DNA of 8,514 nucleotides from Nitrosotalea sp. (GTDB taxonomy: Archaea > Halobacteriota > Syntropharchaeia > Alkanophagales > Methanospirareceae): positions 7,948-16,461 of the forward strand of contig DYFG01000026.1 in assembly GCA_020725315.1 (NCBI GenBank), in the 5' to 3' direction. Of the stretch, positions 5,676 through 8,514 are shown piece after piece (position 1 is the stretch's first letter; the number at the start of each line of letters is the position of its first letter). The translations under genes and the position numbers were made by a program. The notes under the pieces are model-generated. The model worked only from the letters and a program-made list of their open reading frames with translations. It was not told the origin of the DNA and made no database searches.

Positions 5676-5750
5676 TGCTCCGCCGGGGATTTGAACCCCG
5701 GTCGTGGGCTCGAGAGGCCCGCATGCTTGGCCGAACTACACCAGCGGAGC
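5676..5750 (-). tRNA. tRNA-Glu (anticodon CUC)
   Basis: On the minus strand the acceptor stem is GCTCCGC/GCGGAGC with discriminator A at 5676. The T arm is CGGGG-TTCAAAT-CCCCG, and the D arm contains GTGTAGTTCGGCCAAGCAT. The anticodon loop is CTCTCGA with U33 and anticodon CUC, which reads GAG. The GCTCCG acceptor and GGCCTCTCGAGCC anticodon arm are typical of archaeal tRNA-Glu. The anticodon stem has four Watson-Crick pairs and a C27-A43 mismatch at its base. CCA is not encoded, so it must be added. The gene is 75 bases without CCA and has no intron. Confidence 0.95.
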
Positions 5751-5764
5751 AAAACCTTTCTTTT

Positions 5765-5828
5765 AAGCCCTTACAGGGCTTGCAGGTAAACCCTTACAGG
5801 GTTTTCGGGGTAGTAGGGGCGGAGCCCC
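5765..5828. repeat. Three short hairpins between atwA and tRNA-Glu
   Basis: Two related perfect inverted repeats, AAGCCCTTACAGGGCTT (5765-5781) and AAACCCTTACAGGGTTT (5788-5804), have 7-bp stems, a TAC loop and a 23-bp period. They differ only by a paired change, G-C to A-T, at the third stem position. A third hairpin, GGGGC-GGA-GCCCC, follows at 5816-5828. In transcript terms they lie downstream of the atwA stop and upstream of the tRNA. They may shape the atwA 3' end, direct tRNA processing, or bind a protein. No clear U-run terminator follows. Confidence 0.7.
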
Positions 5829-5866
5829 ACAAAAGAACGGTTTACTAAAGATTTTGAAAGAACGTG

Positions 5867-7585
5867 TTATTCAAGCTCTTTAAACCTCAGATCGATGAAG
5901 GCATCACAGACCTCATCCGGATTGCCACGCATCACCACTCTTCCCTCGTCTATGAGTATCGCTTCGTGTACAAGCTCTCTAATTACGTCAAGCTGATGGC
6001 TCACCACTAAGATGGTCGTATTGAACTCACGGTTCAAATCCTTGAGCGAATTGGTTACAATACGCAATGAAATCTGATCGACGTCACCAAAAGGCTCGTC
6101 TAATAGCAGAATTTCACAGTTTGAAGCCATGAGAGCAGCAATTGCAAGCCTTATCTCCTCACCCATACTCATCTCAGAGATATAACGCGTGAATATCTCT
6201 TCAGGTAGATTAACTGCGTTGAGGTACGGTTTAGCAACTCGTGAGGTCTCCTCGGCTGGTAATCTCGGGAACAGTTCATCCAATATATCCATATCGAGCC
6301 CTAACTCCCTGAGCCTTCCCTTCGCTTCCTCCTCCGGCATGTCTGCAAGTCGTAAAAGAATATCAAGGGTGACGTCACTTATACCAGCTTCTCTCGCCCT
6401 TTCCATCGCCTCTTGTACCATCTCGAACTTCTTCAACCCAATCCTTTGAGCAAAGACGTCCTGAACGAGCTGGTGAGGGGGAAGTGCGAACTCTTGATGA
6501 ACAATGCCCAATTTACTACGTGCCTCTATTGACCTTCCCCCATATTCCGCGATATTAGCATAGTCCACCGTCCCTATTCTGATCAGAATATAGCCATTAT
6601 CAGGCTTCTCAAAGCCGCTCAATAGCCGCATGAGTACCGTCTTTCCCATTGCTGATGGACCAATTATCCCGAGTATATCCCCCCGTGGTACCTTGATATT
6701 AAGATCCTGCATTTCAATCGTTCGTATCAATGTACGACTGGTGACCAAATCATACTTCTTCCAGGCGCCGTCAACCCAGAGCACCATGTCCTTCCCATCC
6801 CTTACCGGAGCTAAAGGTCTTACCGGCTCAAGTGGCGCTAAGAACTTCTCAATCACACGCTCCGTATCGCCTTCCTTTACAACCTTCCCTTTATCCAGCA
6901 TGAGCATCCTCTCGCAAAGATATCTATGCACCTGGGGCATGTGCGAGACGAGCAAAATACTCAGTTCTGTTCGCTCTTTCACCCTTTTCACACTGTCGAG
7001 TAGATATCTCCTCGTCAGGGGGTCTGACATCGTGCCAGGCTCGTCGAGCAGTAATAAAGAGGGGTTTTTCGCAAGCTGGCGGGCAAGCAAAACCCGTTGC
7101 TTGTCACCACCACTCAAAATCGTGAAGAGATGATTCCATTTGTCACGCAGCCCAACGAGGTCAAGTATTTTAAATGCTTCTTGCTTTAACTCCTCGTAAT
7201 CAGCCTCAAACTCCGGTATCTCTTCATAGCCTACTTGCTTTGCTCGTAACCGTTTTATTACATTGTCTATCACCGAGATATTATAGAGTGCGAAAGAGCG
7301 CTGGAGATGAAAAGCAGTCATCTCGCGAAGCTTTCTAAACTCCGCATAGGATGAGTCAGGCGTTACCCGAACACCATCCAGTTCGATGACCCCTTCGTCG
7401 AACTTCTCATAACCACGAAGCATGCGAAGCAATGTTGTCTTACCTGCTCCACTTCTTCCAATTATCCCCAGCGTCTCGCCCTTTGCTACCTCGAAGGATA
7501 CATCATCCAGCGCTACCAATTTCTTACCTATCGTTGATAATTCATACCGCTTACAGAGCCCCTGAACACGCAATATCGCCCCCAT
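5867..7585 (-). CDS. atwA: Methyl-coenzyme M reductase system, component A2 (tandem ABC ATPase)
   Basis: Component A2 is the ATP-dependent activation factor for methyl-coenzyme M reductase, needed to reduce the nickel of F430 to its active state. The 572-residue soluble protein has two ABC nucleotide-binding domains and no membrane segments. NBD1: Walker A GRSGAGKT (43-50), Q95, signature LSGGDKQ (157-163), Walker B LLLLDE (177-182), H215. NBD2: Walker A GPSAMGKT (309-316), Q364, signature EMSMGEE (471-477), Walker B ILLLDE (492-497), H530. The second signature departs from LSGGQ, and NBD2 carries a mostly helical insert (about 378-460) between Q-loop and signature. The ATG at 7585 follows AGGCGAT by 4 nt. 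The gene is divergent from the DUF72 gene; tRNA-Glu lies 116 bp downstream. Other tandem ABC proteins, such as phosphonate-type PhnK-PhnL, are a less likely match. Confidence 0.88.
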   Translation of the reverse strand: MGAILRVQGLCKRYELSTIGKKLVALDDVSFEVAKGETLGIIGRSGAGKTTLLRMLRGYEKFDEGVIELDGVRVTPDSSYAEFRKLREMTAFHLQRSFALYNISVIDNVIKRLRAKQVGYEEIPEFEADYEELKQEAFKILDLVGLRDKWNHLFTILSGGDKQRVLLARQLAKNPSLLLLDEPGTMSDPLTRRYLLDSVKRVKERTELSILLVSHMPQVHRYLCERMLMLDKGKVVKEGDTERVIEKFLAPLEPVRPLAPVRDGKDMVLWVDGAWKKYDLVTSRTLIRTIEMQDLNIKVPRGDILGIIGPSAMGKTVLMRLLSGFEKPDNGYILIRIGTVDYANIAEYGGRSIEARSKLGIVHQEFALPPHQLVQDVFAQRIGLKKFEMVQEAMERAREAGISDVTLDILLRLADMPEEEAKGRLRELGLDMDILDELFPRLPAEETSRVAKPYLNAVNLPEEIFTRYISEMSMGEEIRLAIAALMASNCEILLLDEPFGDVDQISLRIVTNSLKDLNREFNTTILVVSHQLDVIRELVHEAILIDEGRVVMRGNPDEVCDAFIDLRFKELE

Positions 7586-7654
7586 TTTTATCGCCTTTTG
7601 TTATTATTGATTAGATATAACTATAAATCATAAAGTATTTTGATTCATCGTAGG
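7586..7654. promoter_or_regulatory. Divergent promoter region of atwA and the DUF72 gene
   Basis: For the plus strand, TATAAATC at 7622-7629 is centred about 29 bp before the ATG at 7655, predicting a leaderless or nearly leaderless mRNA. For the minus strand, TTTATAG or TTATATC within 7615-7627 could serve atwA, leaving a short leader with AGGCGAT (7590-7596) before its ATG. The two TATA elements overlap, so the genes probably compete for initiation. TGATT/AATCA half-sites occur at 7608, 7626 and 7641. Confidence 0.5.
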
Positions 7655-8395
7655 ATGGTCAAAGTTAAAGTGGGCGTTTGTGGCTTCACACGGTCTCAAG
7701 ATATTGTATTTACCAATCTGCGGTTATTAGAGGTGCAAACGACTTTTTACAGGCCCATGAAGAAAATCACTGCGGAAAATTGGCGACTATGTGCACCAGA
7801 AGAGTTTGAATTCACCGTTAAAGCATGGCAGTTGATTACACACGAGCCCACCAGCCCCACGTATCGAAAGGCGAGAATAGAAGTAGCTGAGAACGAAGTG
7901 GACAGGTATGGGTTCTTCAGACCGACGGATAACGTGTTTGAGGCATGGGTCGTTACAAATGAGATACGAAAAGCGCTGGATGCAAAAATAGTCGTTTTTC
8001 AATCTCCCGCAAGCTTCAAAGAGAAGGATGCGAATATAACGAATATGCGGGATTTTTTTCGCGCCATAGACAGAGACAGGAAAGATGTAACGATGGTATG
8101 GGAGCAACGAGGGAAGTGGGATAGGAAGACCATAGCGAATTTATGCAACGCGCTCGATCTTATTCATTGCGTGGATCCATTTGCAGAAGCCCCTGTTACT
8201 TCTGTTTTTGCTTATTTCAGGTTACACGGATCCCCGCCTGGCAAAAGGATGTGTCGGTATACTTACACGGATGATGACTTAAAGAGGTTATATGAGAAAT
8301 GTTTGGAGGCGAGGAGCTCCCAGGTCTATGTGCTCTTTAATAACGATACGATGTATGACGATGCGTTACGATTTATGGAATTGGTGAGTGGTTGA
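7655..8395 (+). CDS. DUF72 family protein (YecE-like, TIM-barrel type)
   Basis: This 246-residue soluble protein belongs to the DUF72 family, which has a TIM-barrel-like fold and no settled function. Recognisable blocks are the opening VGVCGFTRS (6-14), VQTTFYRP (27-34), FTVKAWQLITHEP (53-65), the VFQSPASF strand (114-121), MVWEQRGKW (147-155) with E150, the hallmark YFRLHGSPPGKRM (187-199) with H191, and VLFNNDTMYDDALRF (226-240). Conserved acidic and histidine residues at barrel ends suggest an enzyme. The ATG at 7655 is preferred over a TTG 15 bp upstream because it starts directly on the first strand and sits about 29 bp from the TATA box. The gene is divergent from atwA. Confidence 0.88.
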   Translation: MVKVKVGVCGFTRSQDIVFTNLRLLEVQTTFYRPMKKITAENWRLCAPEEFEFTVKAWQLITHEPTSPTYRKARIEVAENEVDRYGFFRPTDNVFEAWVVTNEIRKALDAKIVVFQSPASFKEKDANITNMRDFFRAIDRDRKDVTMVWEQRGKWDRKTIANLCNALDLIHCVDPFAEAPVTSVFAYFRLHGSPPGKRMCRYTYTDDDLKRLYEKCLEARSSQVYVLFNNDTMYDDALRFMELVSG

Positions 8396-8514
8396 TATTA
8401 TGGATCGACGTATTCCTTAGAACCATGATATTTCAAGATTTGACTGATTTATCTTTTCACATTCTCTTTCAGGAGCAAAACAGTGCGAGCAGGCTCTTTG
8501 CAGCCCCTTATTTT
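8396..8514. other. Terminal 119 bp with no supported gene
   Basis: No feature could be established. Three short frames reach the window edge: a minus-strand frame of 21 codons ending in TAA at about 8449-8451 and rich in Lys/Arg, a second minus-strand frame of about 31 codons, and a plus-strand ATG at 8425 followed by 29 codons. Any of them could be the end or start of a neighbouring gene, but none shows a recognisable motif or ribosome-binding site. Confidence 0.3.

Noticed and set aside
5660..5848. Plus-strand frame over the tRNA
   Set aside because: It translates the complement of tRNA-Glu and the hairpin array and has no independent support.
6630..7133. Plus-strand frame of 167 codons within atwA
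   Set aside because: It is antisense to the Walker B and signature region of the first ABC domain; serine-rich with no family features.
7640..7654. TTG start adding five residues to the DUF72 protein
   Set aside because: The ATG at 7655 starts directly on the conserved first strand and fits the TATA spacing; the extension has no ribosome-binding site.
8425..8514. Possible start of a plus-strand gene at the window edge
   Set aside because: Only 30 codons are visible, with no ribosome-binding site or motif, and minus-strand frames across the same bases are equally open.

Overview
The window looks like a euryarchaeal chromosome segment from a methanogen or an anaerobic methane oxidiser. The strongest indicator is a 572-residue protein with two ABC ATPase domains matching methyl-coenzyme M reductase system component A2 (AtwA). 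Archaeal RadA, pyruvoyl-dependent arginine decarboxylase, the archaeal type of cofactor-independent phosphoglycerate mutase, TATA-box promoters and probable leaderless starts agree with this. Genus cannot be fixed from the sequence; an ANME-1-like or related Methanomicrobia lineage is only an inference. No mobile element, CRISPR array, rRNA or broken gene was found.

Layout. 1-443 (-): the N-terminal part of a secreted, probably glycosylated protein that runs off the window. 444-708: a divergent control region with a possible 29-residue leader ORF, a pair of hairpin-forming direct repeats, a 21-bp tandem palindromic repeat and two opposing TATA boxes. 709-2196 (+): a PfkB-family kinase followed by PdaD, probably one operon. 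2260-3207 (+): radA with its own promoter, meeting tail to tail, with no spacer, a CBS-pair/zinc-ribbon gene (3208-3783, -). That gene is divergent from apgM (3835-5124, +) across 51 bp holding interleaved promoters and a 14-bp palindrome. 5200-5670 (+): a DUF488 gene with a TTG start behind a palindrome-rich spacer. 5676-5750 (-): tRNA-Glu(CUC). 5765-5828: three small hairpins. 5867-7585 (-): atwA, divergent from a DUF72 gene (7655-8395, +). The last 119 bases hold no supported gene.

How the genes fit together. Most are housekeeping: triose metabolism (ApgM, possibly PfkB), agmatine/polyamine synthesis (PdaD), recombination (RadA), translation (tRNA-Glu) and activation of the methane-forming or methane-oxidising enzyme (AtwA). 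I see no defence system or other obviously new multi-gene system. The unexplained material is mainly in the spacers: phased palindromic repeats at 587-649, a hairpin array with a compensatory base change at 5765-5828, and compact overlapping divergent promoters. The two poorly characterised proteins DUF488 and DUF72 both lie close to atwA, which may or may not be meaningful.
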